The translations under genes and the position numbers were made by a program. The notes under the pieces are model-generated. The model was given only the letters and a program-made list of their open reading frames with translations. It did no database searches and had not been told where the DNA came from. A stretch of DNA of 64,000 nt from Bacteroidota bacterium (lineage in GTDB: Bacteria; Bacteroidota; Bacteroidia; Chitinophagales; Chitinophagaceae): NCBI GenBank assembly GCA_018267965.1, contig JAFDXK010000007.1, positions 1 through 64,000 on the forward strand, in the 5' to 3' direction. This document shows positions 53,447 to 61,707 of the stretch, piece by piece (positions within the stretch are counted from its first letter, which is position 1; every line of letters begins with the position of its first letter).

Positions 53447-54613
53447 ATGCCTACGAAAAACAGTGATAACGGCATGCTACTTAGCCGCTTTAATAAAGCA
53501 ATCATATACACGGCTATACCGTTGTATATTGTGTTCTTGCTTTATTGCGGCAGCCGTGCATTTAAAAATCCCTTGTTTAATGGGGATATATTGTGTTATA
53601 TGGCATTGGTTGTGTCTTTAGATGATACTTCTTCTTCAACAATTCATAGTACCGTATATGCAGCTGCAAAAAAAGAAATACCAGCTTATCGTTACAAGGA
53701 ACTTACGGAAATGACTGCAAAACGAAATGAAATGGCAAATACTCCTTCCGTACTAATGCAGGAGCTCCCATTTTATGCCGTTAAACCGTTCTATGTCATA
53801 ACAACTTATTTTTTTTATAAAATTGGTATCAGCCTTACCCTCGCTACATTATTGCCAAGCATTATAGCGTATATACTTTCAGGTCTGTTGTTATTATATT
53901 GGTCACTTAGGTATTTGCATAGGGTATTAGCAATAGTTTTGTGTGCAATTTTGATATCGTGGGATCCTGTTATTAATACTGCAAGGCTGTCAACTCCTGA
54001 TTTTTTATCTGCTTTTTTTCTTTTCGCATCTGTATTTTTTTTGTTAGAAAAAGGATCAAAGCCGCTGACATATCTTTTTTTTATTTTGGCCGTTTTTGCC
54101 CGGCTCGACAATGTGTTGTTTGGAGGTTTGATTATTATCATTTTATTCTTGAATAAAAAACTTCCCCAGAGAATAAATCTCAGACAGACATTATTGGCAA
54201 TTTTTGGATTAGTAATAAGTTCCTTTGCTATCACTTTTTGGGTAAGCCGTTTGGGTTGGGATATTTTCTTCCTGAAAAGTTTTACTGATAAGCTATCCTA
54301 TGATTCAAACATGGTGTATACAAAGGCTGTTTATTTTAAAACAATAGGATTAACTCTTAAGTATACTTTCTTTAAAACTCAAATACCCTTATTCCTTATA
54401 GTATGTTTTTTGACATTGTTAAAGAATAAAAGTAAATGGATAATTGACAATTGGCTTATCCTGTCGATGATGTCTATAGTAATTATCAGATACTTTTTAT
54501 ATCCCTTTACACACAATCGTTTTTACACAGGTTTTTATTTGATTTTATTTATGCTGTGTATTCGCAATTACAAAAATTTTTTTCTGCATACAAAAGAAAA
54601 AACTGTCGGATAG
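53447..54613 (+). CDS. Multi-pass membrane protein, GT-C-like
   Basis: 388 residues with about ten membrane helices. The first periplasmic loop after helix 1 holds FNGDILCYMALVVSLDD, with acidic residues in the place of the GT-C catalytic Asp. The rest is hydrophobic with short Lys/Arg loops (LEKGSKPLTYLFFILAVFARLDN). It resembles lipid-linked sugar transferases or ligases but I could not assign a family. It is the first gene of a plus-strand operon with the MBOAT and SGNH-like genes and starts divergently from the permease gene. Confidence 0.72.
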   Translation: MPTKNSDNGMLLSRFNKAIIYTAIPLYIVFLLYCGSRAFKNPLFNGDILCYMALVVSLDDTSSSTIHSTVYAAAKKEIPAYRYKELTEMTAKRNEMANTPSVLMQELPFYAVKPFYVITTYFFYKIGISLTLATLLPSIIAYILSGLLLLYWSLRYLHRVLAIVLCAILISWDPVINTARLSTPDFLSAFFLFASVFFLLEKGSKPLTYLFFILAVFARLDNVLFGGLIIIILFLNKKLPQRINLRQTLLAIFGLVISSFAITFWVSRLGWDIFFLKSFTDKLSYDSNMVYTKAVYFKTIGLTLKYTFFKTQIPLFLIVCFLTLLKNKSKWIIDNWLILSMMSIVIIRYFLYPFTHNRFYTGFYLILFMLCIRNYKNFFLHTKEKTVG

Positions 54614-54614
54614 T

Positions 54615-56126
54615 ATGTTGTTCAACTCGTATTCATTTCTTGTTTTTTTTTCGGTCGTAACACTACTCTTTTTTTTGTTGCCGCATAAATTCAGGTGGTC
54701 GCACCTTTTGTTGGCAAGTGTGTTTTTTTATGCTGCATTTCTGCCACTATATATATTGATATTAGCCATCACTATTGGTATCGATTACATAGCAGGCATA
54801 ATGATAGAGCCGGCTAGAGGTAATAAAAGGAGAGCATTTTTGATACTAAGTATTGTTGCGAATATTGGTTTTTTAGCTTTGTTCAAATACTACGATTTTA
54901 TCGTATTTAATCTCAACCACTTTCTCCATCTGCATATCCCTTTACTTGATAAGCTAAGATTATCTCAGTATGTAGTAGCAGCCAATAATCAGCTAAACAC
55001 AAGTATTAATAATGTGTTAGGAACACATCTTGATGTTATTAAGAACATCGTACTGCCCATAGGTTTATCCTTTCACACATTTCAGGCCATGAGTTATACC
55101 ATAGAGGTATATCGTGGTAACCAAAAAGCAGAAAGACATTTGGGTATTTATGCTCTTTACGTAATGTTTTATCCTCAGTTAGTAGCAGGGCCTATTGAAC
55201 GCCCGCAGCACATGTTGCACCAGTTTAGAGAAAAGAAAAGTTTTAGTAGCGAAAACCTGATAACAGGTTTGAGGTTGATGATATGGGGTTTGTTTAAAAA
55301 AGTAGTGATTGCCGATAGGTTGTCTGTTTATGTTGACATAGTATTTCATAAACCCGAATCATATCATTGGCTGAATGTCTTATTGGCCGTACTTTTCTTT
55401 AGCATACAGATATACTGCGATTTTTCAGGCTACACTGATATGGCTATTGGTGCTGCCAAAACAATGGGTTTTGATTTGATGCAGAATTTTAAGAGGCCTT
55501 ATTTTGCTACGAACATCAAAGATTTCTGGAGCCGATGGCATATTTCACTTACGAGTTGGTTTCGTGATTATGTCTACATTTCAATGGGTGGCAATAAGGT
55601 AAAGCTTCCACGCTACGTATTTAATATTGCAGTTGTATTTCTTTTATCAGGATTATGGCATGGAGCGAATATTACATTTCTGCTTTGGGGAGCATTGCAT
55701 GCATTATACTACTTGGGTTATATATTGTTTAAACGATTGCTTCCTGCCTTAAACACCAAAACGTATTTATGGAAAGTTGGAGGATGGCTGCTCACATTTA
55801 CATCTGTTTCATTTGCGTGGATATTTTTTAGGGCAAAAGATGCTGCGCAAGCCTTTGGTATAATAAACCAAATTTTGAATTTTAATAGCAACCACGCTTT
55901 TAACATGGCTTTGAAATTTGACACACTCGGTTTTGGATGGGGAAGCTTAGTTGTGGGATTCTGTGCGTTGGTATATATGTTATGGATTGAATCCATTTAT
56001 GAGCCCCAAATGCTGTCATTAAACAATAAACCAAAGCAAGATTTAGTTTTTCTGATTCTTACTACCACCATCGTCATTGTCTTCGGAATGTTTGTACGAG
56101 AACAATTTATATACTTTCAATTTTAA
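54615..56126 (+). CDS. MBOAT-family membrane O-acyltransferase (AlgI-like)
   Basis: 503 residues, about eleven membrane helices. The MBOAT core has YPQLVAGPIERPQHMLHQF (about 190-208), MIWGLFKKVVIADRLS, the WSRWHISLTSWFRDYVYISMGGNKVK region (about 305-330) and the catalytic His in LLSGLWHGANITFLLWG (about 347-363). Such enzymes move acyl groups, usually acetyl, through the membrane onto exopolysaccharide or cell-wall sugars. It is followed at once by an SGNH-like partner. The C-terminal LVFLILTTTIVIVFGMFV stretch recurs as a relic at 57104-57187. Confidence 0.93.
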   Translation: MLFNSYSFLVFFSVVTLLFFLLPHKFRWSHLLLASVFFYAAFLPLYILILAITIGIDYIAGIMIEPARGNKRRAFLILSIVANIGFLALFKYYDFIVFNLNHFLHLHIPLLDKLRLSQYVVAANNQLNTSINNVLGTHLDVIKNIVLPIGLSFHTFQAMSYTIEVYRGNQKAERHLGIYALYVMFYPQLVAGPIERPQHMLHQFREKKSFSSENLITGLRLMIWGLFKKVVIADRLSVYVDIVFHKPESYHWLNVLLAVLFFSIQIYCDFSGYTDMAIGAAKTMGFDLMQNFKRPYFATNIKDFWSRWHISLTSWFRDYVYISMGGNKVKLPRYVFNIAVVFLLSGLWHGANITFLLWGALHALYYLGYILFKRLLPALNTKTYLWKVGGWLLTFTSVSFAWIFFRAKDAAQAFGIINQILNFNSNHAFNMALKFDTLGFGWGSLVVGFCALVYMLWIESIYEPQMLSLNNKPKQDLVFLILTTTIVIVFGMFVREQFIYFQF

Positions 56127-57092
56127 ATGATGTTGCGTAATTACATATCACGACTCTGCATGGCTTTATTGATATCATGCCTATTGTCATGGATAAGTTA
56201 CAAAACCATTATTGCCGGAAGTAGGAAATACGTATTGGCAGTCAGACATAACGAACGTTTATTCAGACACAATGACAAACCTCTTGATATTTTGTTGTTA
56301 GGAACCTCACGCATGAAAAATCACCTGGATCCGCACATAATAGATAGCATTACTGGGTTATGTTCATTTAATGCAGGTATAGGAGGGTGTACAGCTGTAG
56401 AAGCTAATATGATTTTGAAAACATATCTATTAAGAAATAAGCCACCTAAAACTATTTTTATTACTGCTGACGTGATATTTATTTGTAGTACCCGATTACT
56501 AACGTTACCTGCTGCCTATCTCACATGTGATGATTTGCCACCTGTAAGGGAAATGTTGGGTAGGTGCGGAATGCCTGTAAAACTATATGACATTATCCCA
56601 TTTTTAAAAGTTACCGAAATGGATGATATTCATAGAGCATCCATATTTTATATGGTAAAAAATTGGATCAAGCCTTCGAAATTGGATTTATCTGATAGTA
56701 GCGGTTTCATTAATACAATTAATTCAACTCTTAAAGAAGATAATGCTAAAAACACTAAAATAGCTACACTCAACAATAATTGTGTTGATGCATTAGATGA
56801 AATAATTGCGCAATGTCGGAAAAATAATATCCAACTTGTATTCTTGCATGCACCGGAGTTCAAGCATATTTATTCAGCTCGTATCGCTAATCTTGATAAG
56901 GTAATGAATGTATATTATAGCAGATGTAAAGCATACAATATTCCATACCTCCATTATGACAGCCTTAGTATATGTTCGATGCCCCAATATTTCAGAGATT
57001 ACAGCCATTTAAATGCAATTGGAGCGAGGGTGTATAGCACTATTTTCGCCCAAGATTTATTACAAAATGGTATATTAAAAACTAAATACTAA
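56127..57092 (+). CDS. SGNH-like membrane-anchored protein, MBOAT partner (copy 1)
   Basis: 321 residues with one N-terminal membrane helix (about 8-30), the rest periplasmic. The SGNH-type block I is LLLGTSRMKNHLDP (about 52-65, Ser in GTSR), block II-like FNAGIGGC, and the final block is DYSHLNAIGA (about 290-299), giving the Asp-x2-His pair. It resembles DltD, AlgJ/AlgX and related partners that pass acyl groups from the MBOAT protein to the glycan. It starts right at the MBOAT stop codon, so translation is coupled. A close paralogue follows. Confidence 0.82.
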   Translation: MMLRNYISRLCMALLISCLLSWISYKTIIAGSRKYVLAVRHNERLFRHNDKPLDILLLGTSRMKNHLDPHIIDSITGLCSFNAGIGGCTAVEANMILKTYLLRNKPPKTIFITADVIFICSTRLLTLPAAYLTCDDLPPVREMLGRCGMPVKLYDIIPFLKVTEMDDIHRASIFYMVKNWIKPSKLDLSDSSGFINTINSTLKEDNAKNTKIATLNNNCVDALDEIIAQCRKNNIQLVFLHAPEFKHIYSARIANLDKVMNVYYSRCKAYNIPYLHYDSLSICSMPQYFRDYSHLNAIGARVYSTIFAQDLLQNGILKTKY

Positions 57093-57103
57093 ATCTAACA
57101 CGA

Positions 57104-57187
57104 TATGGCTTATTAATTCTTAAAACCGTTATGGTAATTGTCATTGTCCTTTTTGTGCGAGAACAGTTTGTCTATATTCAATTTTAA
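57104..57187 (+). pseudogene. Relic of an MBOAT C-terminus
   Basis: Read in frame to TAA at 57185-57187, this segment encodes LLILKTVMVIVIVLF then VREQFVYIQF. The real MBOAT protein ends FLILTTTIVIVFGMF then VREQFIYFQF. The stop overlaps the start of the next gene just as a tight junction occurs at the first copy. The similarity fades upstream of about 57104. It is the trace of a duplicated MBOAT-SGNH block whose MBOAT part was lost. Confidence 0.82.
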
Positions 57188-58146
57188 TGGGTATAAAAAA
57201 TTACATAGTTCGTATTTGTTGTGCAGGTTTACTTGCATGCATATTTTCGTCTATGTTATATCATTTTATTGCAAAAGAGTATGCACGCCACGTTTATAGG
57301 GTATGGCATAATGAATATCTCTTTAAGAAAAATAAAACCGCTTATGATATATTATTGCTTGGTACATCAAGGATGAAAGACCATATAAATCCTGTAATAC
57401 TTGACAGTATAACCGGCATGAATTCTTATAACGCAGCTATAGAAGGCAGTAGTGCTTTTGAAAATACTATGATACTGAAAGCCTATTTGTTGCATCATAA
57501 AGCCCCGAAATATATTTTCCTTTCGGCCGATATCAGGCTTATCTGTAACAATAAAACACTTACTGTACCTATATCTTATATCACTTGCGACGATATTGCT
57601 CCCATCAGTGAAGCTCTCAAAAAATGTGGTATGCCCATGAACCTATATCATGCAATTCCTTTTTTGAAGCTTACAGAATTGACAGACAATTACAAATTGT
57701 CATTTTTATATAAGCCTGCAATTGTTCTTAAACACGGTAAAGAAAAAGGTGATCAGAAGGGTTTTGCAAATAATTTCAAAGCACCTATGGACACCACTGC
57801 AAGAAGCAAGCCGTACGATTCTGATATTAAGACAGAGTACCTCGATGCGCTGGATGAATTGATAAAGATTTGTAAACAAAATGAAATACAATTAGTTTTT
57901 GTTTACACACCTGAATACAAGCATTATTATACGATCCACAACATTAAACTGTCTGAAATCTTAGCTGAATATTCTAATCGGGCTAACAAATATGATATCC
58001 CATTTTTGAAATACGATACCATAGCTATATGTAATGATTCTCGGTATTTCAGAGATGGAAACCACCTAAATGCAACAGGTGCAACATTATTCAGTCAAAT
58101 TTTCGCCCACGACATATTGCAAAAAGGCATCATTCACCGCCCATAA
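57187..58146 (+). CDS. SGNH-like membrane-anchored protein, MBOAT partner (copy 2)
   Basis: 319 residues, same layout as copy 1: N-terminal membrane helix (about 5-27), LLLGTSRMKDHINP (Ser block), YNAAIEGSSAFE, ISYITCDDIAPISEALKKCGMPMNLYHAIPFLKLTEL (close to the copy 1 counterpart), LVFVYTPEYKHYYTI, and DGNHLNATGA at the end. The most different part lies around residues 185-220. Both keep the Ser, Asp and His positions, so both may be active, perhaps on different sugars or positions. Its start codon overlaps the relic stop. Confidence 0.82.
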   Translation: MGIKNYIVRICCAGLLACIFSSMLYHFIAKEYARHVYRVWHNEYLFKKNKTAYDILLLGTSRMKDHINPVILDSITGMNSYNAAIEGSSAFENTMILKAYLLHHKAPKYIFLSADIRLICNNKTLTVPISYITCDDIAPISEALKKCGMPMNLYHAIPFLKLTELTDNYKLSFLYKPAIVLKHGKEKGDQKGFANNFKAPMDTTARSKPYDSDIKTEYLDALDELIKICKQNEIQLVFVYTPEYKHYYTIHNIKLSEILAEYSNRANKYDIPFLKYDTIAICNDSRYFRDGNHLNATGATLFSQIFAHDILQKGIIHRP

Positions 58147-58237
58147 CCCGCTATTGGCCGAATTTATTTGTTAAAAAAGGTACTTTGCATTGCATAGTAC
58201 CAAGTTTTGCATAGGTTTGTGTTACAAAAGGGCGGAT

Positions 58238-58567
58238 ATGAATATCGAGAATACAGAATCACAAATGCGCAAGGGCCTGCTTGAGCTGTGCATACTAGGC
58301 ATAATTCAGAAGGAAAAAGAAGCTTACCCCAGTGATATATTGGAGCAACTAAAACAGGCAAAACTGGTGGTGTTGGAAGGAACACTGTATCCACTACTTA
58401 CGCGCCTTAAGAATGCTAACATACTTACCTACCGTTGGGAGGAATCTACTTCCGGCCCGCCTCGCAAATATTACGCGCTCACTGCAGATGGGCAGCAAAT
58501 GTATGAGCAACTCAAACGCTCATGGGACGAAATCAGCACATCAGTAAATCACTTAACTACAATATAA
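58238..58567 (+). CDS. PadR-family transcriptional regulator
   Basis: The ATG at 58238 gives 109 residues; an upstream in-frame start is less likely. The winged-helix domain is canonical for PadR: QMRKGLLELCILGIIQKEKEAYPSDILEQLKQ, then VVLEGTLYPLLTRLKNANILTYRWEES and GPPRKYYALTADGQQMYEQL. It binds DNA as a dimer and probably represses its own operon, which includes the PspC gene 13 bases downstream. Its ligand is unknown. Confidence 0.93.
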   Translation: MNIENTESQMRKGLLELCILGIIQKEKEAYPSDILEQLKQAKLVVLEGTLYPLLTRLKNANILTYRWEESTSGPPRKYYALTADGQQMYEQLKRSWDEISTSVNHLTTI

Positions 58568-58580
58568 AAACCAAAATACT

Positions 58581-59258
58581 ATGCAAAGGATAATACAGAT
58601 TAATATCGTTGGCCGCGTTATTCCGATAGAAGAAGACGCTTACCAGGTATTGAAAAAATATATTGATTCTTTAGAGCGCCAGTTTGCCGGCGAACAGGGC
58701 AATGACGAAATATTGCAAGGCATTGAAAACCGCATTGCTGAATTATTTACAGCACGTTTGAACGGTGGTGCACCTGCTATTGATAAAGCCGATGTGCAAA
58801 AAGTAATGGATACACTCGGTGCTGCCAGCGATTTGCACGAGGCTAAAGAAAACAATACATCTAATACTAATTTTAGTCACAGCAGGCAGTCTTCTTATGT
58901 TCCGCCTGTAATGCCTAACGAAGCCAATACACGCAGGTTGTATCGTAATACTAACGATAAAATGATAGGCGGTGTGTGTAGTGGTATTGCCATGTATTTT
59001 GACATCGACCCGGTAATTGTGCGACTGACATTTGCAGTTCTGTTTCTTACAGCCGGCATAGGTTTATTGGCATACATACTAGCTTGGATAATCATTCCTG
59101 CCGCTAAAACGCCTTATGATATGTATTCTATGACTGGTGGCAGTCCAATGGATTTTCATACAATGCAAAAGAATATGGCCGAAGAATTACAAGACCTTAA
59201 GAAACGTGGTGAACAAATGAGTCGCGACCTGCAGGATTTTTTCAGCAAGAAGAAATAA
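58581..59258 (+). CDS. PspC-domain membrane protein
   Basis: 225 residues. The N-terminal ~90 residues form a domain often found before PspC in Bacteroidota (IQINIVGRVIPIEEDAYQVLKKYIDSLERQF, then VMDTLGAASDLHEAKE). The PspC domain (about 118-175) has LYRNTNDKMIGGVCSGIAMYFDIDPVIVRLTF and a membrane helix, then a cytoplasmic or periplasmic helical tail (QKNMAEELQDLKKRGEQMSRDLQDFF). PspC proteins sense or stabilise the membrane under stress. The pairing with PadR suggests regulated envelope-stress response. Confidence 0.9.
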   Translation: MQRIIQINIVGRVIPIEEDAYQVLKKYIDSLERQFAGEQGNDEILQGIENRIAELFTARLNGGAPAIDKADVQKVMDTLGAASDLHEAKENNTSNTNFSHSRQSSYVPPVMPNEANTRRLYRNTNDKMIGGVCSGIAMYFDIDPVIVRLTFAVLFLTAGIGLLAYILAWIIIPAAKTPYDMYSMTGGSPMDFHTMQKNMAEELQDLKKRGEQMSRDLQDFFSKKK

Positions 59259-59260
59259 GC

Positions 59261-59419
59261 TTAATGGCGCAGTAAACGAACTATCATTATAATAACACCT
59301 ATCAGGAAAATAAACAGTGATATACGGTTCATGCCATGCATGAACTTGATATTGATATTCTTTGGCTCGTTAGGGTCGCGTTTACGAATATAAAAATAGG
59401 TCAGTATCTGCTTCCACAT
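59261..59419 (-). CDS. Small membrane protein
   Basis: The ATG at 59419 gives 52 residues: MWKQILTYFYIRKRDPNEPKN, a basic loop, then one membrane helix (ISLFIFLIGVIIMIVRLL). This arrangement resembles a small conserved Bacteroidota protein family (perhaps DUF6728), but the assignment is tentative. A longer frame starts at 59494 with no clear benefit. It is convergent with the PspC gene and divergent from tRNA-Ala. Confidence 0.6.
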   Translation of the reverse strand: MWKQILTYFYIRKRDPNEPKNINIKFMHGMNRISLFIFLIGVIIMIVRLLRH

Positions 59420-59453
59420 AACACAATAGCTTATATTTAAAGGTATCAACAAA

Positions 59454-59484
59454 TTTGGAGAAATGATGTTAAGAGCTATATTTG
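59454..59484 (+). promoter_or_regulatory. Promoter of tRNA-Ala
   Basis: TTTG at 59454-59457 and TATATTTG at 59477-59484 are exactly 19 bases apart, a complete match to the Bacteroidota consensus. The tRNA begins 10 bases after the -7 element. Confidence 0.8.
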
Positions 59485-59494
59485 CAACCCGCAT

Positions 59495-59570
<76 letters not shown>

Positions 59571-59575
59571 TCTTT

Positions 59576-59600
59576 AAATGTCCTGTAAGGGGCATTTTTT
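59576..59600 (+). terminator. Probable terminator of tRNA-Ala
   Basis: Arms AAATGTCC/GGGCATTT (one G-T pair) with a T-run, eight bases after the tRNA. It lies between the tRNA and the GIY-YIG gene. Confidence 0.6.
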
Positions 59601-59609
59601 GTTTTAGAA

Positions 59610-59858
59610 ATGAAATACTGTTGTTACATCATTTATTCCAAAAAACTGGATAGATTCTATGTTGGGTATACGGATGATATTGTTGTTAGATTAAGCCAGC
59701 ACAATAATGGTATTTCTACATATACCTCTAAAGCATCGGATTGGGAATTAATGTATAAAGAAGATTTTACAGACAGAGAAAGTGCATCATTGAGGGAAAA
59801 GTTTATCAAATCGAAGAAAAGTCGAAAGTACATTGAATGGCTAATTATAAGCCAGTGA
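59610..59858 (+). CDS. Small GIY-YIG nuclease-domain protein
   Basis: 82 residues, a bare GIY-YIG domain of UvrC/UPF0213 type. The motif appears as YIIY, then FYVGYTDD (residues about 6-23). The conserved Arg is in VVRLSQHN and the metal-binding Glu in SLREKFIKS. All catalytic positions look kept. There is no added DNA-binding domain. The gene is placed between tRNA-Ala and a partial copy of the same tRNA; its TGA stop overlaps the first two bases of that copy. It could be a homing-type nuclease of a tiny mobile unit or a captured housekeeping gene. Confidence 0.9.
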   Translation: MKYCCYIIYSKKLDRFYVGYTDDIVVRLSQHNNGISTYTSKASDWELMYKEDFTDRESASLREKFIKSKKSRKYIEWLIISQ

Positions 59859-59922
59859 GCGCTTGCATGCCCCGAAAGCTTTCGGGGAAGAGGTCATCGG
59901 TTCGACTCCGTTATTCTCCACA
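59857..59922 (+). pseudogene. Partial tRNA-Ala copy (direct repeat B) with palindrome in the anticodon region
   Basis: It repeats the tRNA from the end of the D-arm to the base after the discriminator. The acceptor 5' strand and the D-arm are missing, so it cannot form a tRNA. The anticodon loop and part of the stem (GCATGC) are replaced by CCCCGAAAGCTTTCGGGG, a perfect 18-base palindrome at 59870-59887. Just upstream, AATTATAAGCCAG is weakly like the tRNA AATTAGCTCAGC, hinting that a full second tRNA may once have existed. Confidence 0.9.
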
Positions 59923-59926
59923 ATTT

Positions 59927-59950
59927 AAAGCCACCCGCAAGGTGGCTTTT
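59927..59950. terminator. Terminator
   Basis: Arms AAAGCCACC/GGTGGCTTT with a CGCAA loop and a T-run on the plus strand. It follows the partial tRNA copy and also lies just after the stop of the convergent PhnA-like gene. Confidence 0.8.
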
Positions 59951-59954
59951 TGGT

Positions 59955-60539
59955 TTAACCGTTTTGCTTCCTTACATACTTGGTAAGGATAACAATTATC
60001 TGGCCTTCAATTTTGCCTTCTATTTGTTCTGTATTATCAGGTACCAAACGAATGTTCTTTACTGCTGTACCCTTCTTTGCATTTAGTGAAGTGCCTTTTA
60101 CGTCTAACGACTTAGTAAGTACAATTGTATCGCCGTTTTGTAAAACAGCTCCGTTACAATCCCTGTGCAGGTCTACAGCACTATCATTATCGTGGTCGCC
60201 GGTAGCTTTTGCCCATGCCAGTCTTTCATCATCCAGATACATCATGTCTAACGCTTCAGATGCCCAACTTTCATTTCTGAAACGGTTCAGCATACGCCAG
60301 CTTACGACCTGCACACCCGGCACTTCGCTCCACATACTCGTCGCAAGGCAACTCCAGTGGTTTTTTTCTAGGTCTTCTTTTTTATCTATCTGAGCTATGC
60401 ATTTGCTGCATAGCATGATGCAATTATCTTCTATGCTTCTGGACTGTGGTAATACTTCATATAACGTTAAGCCATTCTCAGATGAGCAGAGCTCACATTT
60501 GTTGTCAGCTCTTTTAGCTACCAGTTCTTCTAATTTCAT
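59955..60539 (-). CDS. PhnA/YjdM-like zinc-ribbon protein
   Basis: 194 residues. The N-terminal ribbon has Cys pairs in NKCELCSSENGLTLYEV and IMLCSKCIAQI. The C-terminal domain (about 125-190) has DLHRDCNGAVLQNGDTIVLTKSLDVKGTSLNAKKGTAVKNIRLV, the PhnA signature. Despite the old name, the family has no proven role in phosphonate breakdown. It appears cytoplasmic. It has its own transcript ending at the terminator shared with the tRNA relic. Confidence 0.88.
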   Translation of the reverse strand: MKLEELVAKRADNKCELCSSENGLTLYEVLPQSRSIEDNCIMLCSKCIAQIDKKEDLEKNHWSCLATSMWSEVPGVQVVSWRMLNRFRNESWASEALDMMYLDDERLAWAKATGDHDNDSAVDLHRDCNGAVLQNGDTIVLTKSLDVKGTSLNAKKGTAVKNIRLVPDNTEQIEGKIEGQIIVILTKYVRKQNG

Positions 60540-60608
60540 TTTTGTTGTTTTGCTGCGCGCGAAGGTAGCTATTCTTTTTCGCCAAACTATCCATTTTACA
60601 TAAAAGGA

Positions 60609-61706
60609 TTATCGTATCATTGAAATGATTTCTCTTGCTGCATTTTCAGAAGCATTGCTGTCACCCAACAGGTGCCACAAAGTGCTGTAGTCTTTTTTTA
60701 AAGTCGTGATATGAGATTCATTATAGAGTATCTTGTCCAGCTCTTCCTTTAGCCTGGTTTCATTCAGCTCATGCTGTATCAACTCTGTGATAACAGGCTT
60801 ATCCATAATGAGATTGACAAGTGATATATACTTCACCTTTATCAACTTAGTGGCTAACCAGTAAGAAATAGGATTGCCTTTGTAACAAACTACCTGAGGT
60901 ACACCAAACAATGCAGTTTCCAATGTAGCAGTGCCGCTGGTAACAAGTGCTGCTTTCGCTTGCTTCAGCAGATTATAAGTTTGATTATTGGCTATCATCA
61001 CATTCGCACTACCAATTAGTTCTTTGTACAAGCTATCAGGCTGTGATGGTGCTTGTGCCACTATAAATTGGTAATCTGGATAATGTTTTACCATTTGCAG
61101 CATAATGGGCAGCTTCACTTTTATTTCCTGTGCACGACTGCCGGGCAGCAATGCAATAATGGGTTTGGCAGATAGAGGCTGAATAGGCACATTTTTGATT
61201 TCATTTTCTACAACCTGTATCAGCGGATGGCCAACGTATGTAACTTGATAATTCCATTTCTTGTAGAAGTCCGATTCAAATGGAAGTATCACCAGCATTT
61301 TGTCAACGTCACGTTTTATCTTCTTCACCCTATTTTCCTTCCATGCCCATACCTGGGGGGATATATAGTATGCTGTTTTAATGCCCTTTTGTTTTGCCCA
61401 TTCAGCTATGCGCATATTAAACCCCGGATAGTCTATCAGGATAAGCACATCAGGCTTATAAGCTTCAATATCTTTTTTGCAGAAATCAATATTGCGAAGT
61501 ATAGTTTGCAGGTGCATTACCACTTCTGCAAAACCCATAAAGGCAAGGTCGCGGTAATGTTTTATGAGTGTTGCACCCGCGGCCTGCATTTTTTCACCAC
61601 CCCAACAATGTATTTGAGCATTGTTGTCTTGTTGGTGTATGGCTTTGATGAGATTGCTACCATGTAGGTCGCCACTAGCTTCGCCCGCAATAATGTAGTA
61701 ACGCAT
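60609..61706 (-). CDS. lpxB: Lipid-A-disaccharide synthase
   Basis: 365 residues. LpxB joins lipid X and UDP-diacylglucosamine to make the lipid A disaccharide. The N-terminal YYIIAGEASGDLHGSNLIKAI (about 3-23), GWGGEKM-like CWGGEKMQAAG, and FAEVV segments, then VLILIDYPGFNMRIAEWAKQKGIKTAYYISPQVWAWKENRVKKIK (about 88-132), are canonical. The GT-B C-terminal part has LLPGSRAQEI and TSGTATLETALFGVPQVV. It starts one base after the stop of a small membrane-protein gene, showing an operon. Confidence 0.96.
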   Translation of the reverse strand: MRYYIIAGEASGDLHGSNLIKAIHQQDNNAQIHCWGGEKMQAAGATLIKHYRDLAFMGFAEVVMHLQTILRNIDFCKKDIEAYKPDVLILIDYPGFNMRIAEWAKQKGIKTAYYISPQVWAWKENRVKKIKRDVDKMLVILPFESDFYKKWNYQVTYVGHPLIQVVENEIKNVPIQPLSAKPIIALLPGSRAQEIKVKLPIMLQMVKHYPDYQFIVAQAPSQPDSLYKELIGSANVMIANNQTYNLLKQAKAALVTSGTATLETALFGVPQVVCYKGNPISYWLATKLIKVKYISLVNLIMDKPVITELIQHELNETRLKEELDKILYNESHITTLKKDYSTLWHLLGDSNASENAAREIISMIR

Positions 61707-61707
61707 T

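Noticed and set aside
57131-57187. Short open frame as an independent small gene
   Set aside because: Its 18 codons match the MBOAT C-terminus, so it is a duplication relic rather than a gene of its own, although it may be translated.
59857-59922. Second tRNA-Ala gene
   Set aside because: The acceptor 5' strand and D-arm are missing and the anticodon loop is replaced by a palindrome, so it cannot fold as a tRNA.
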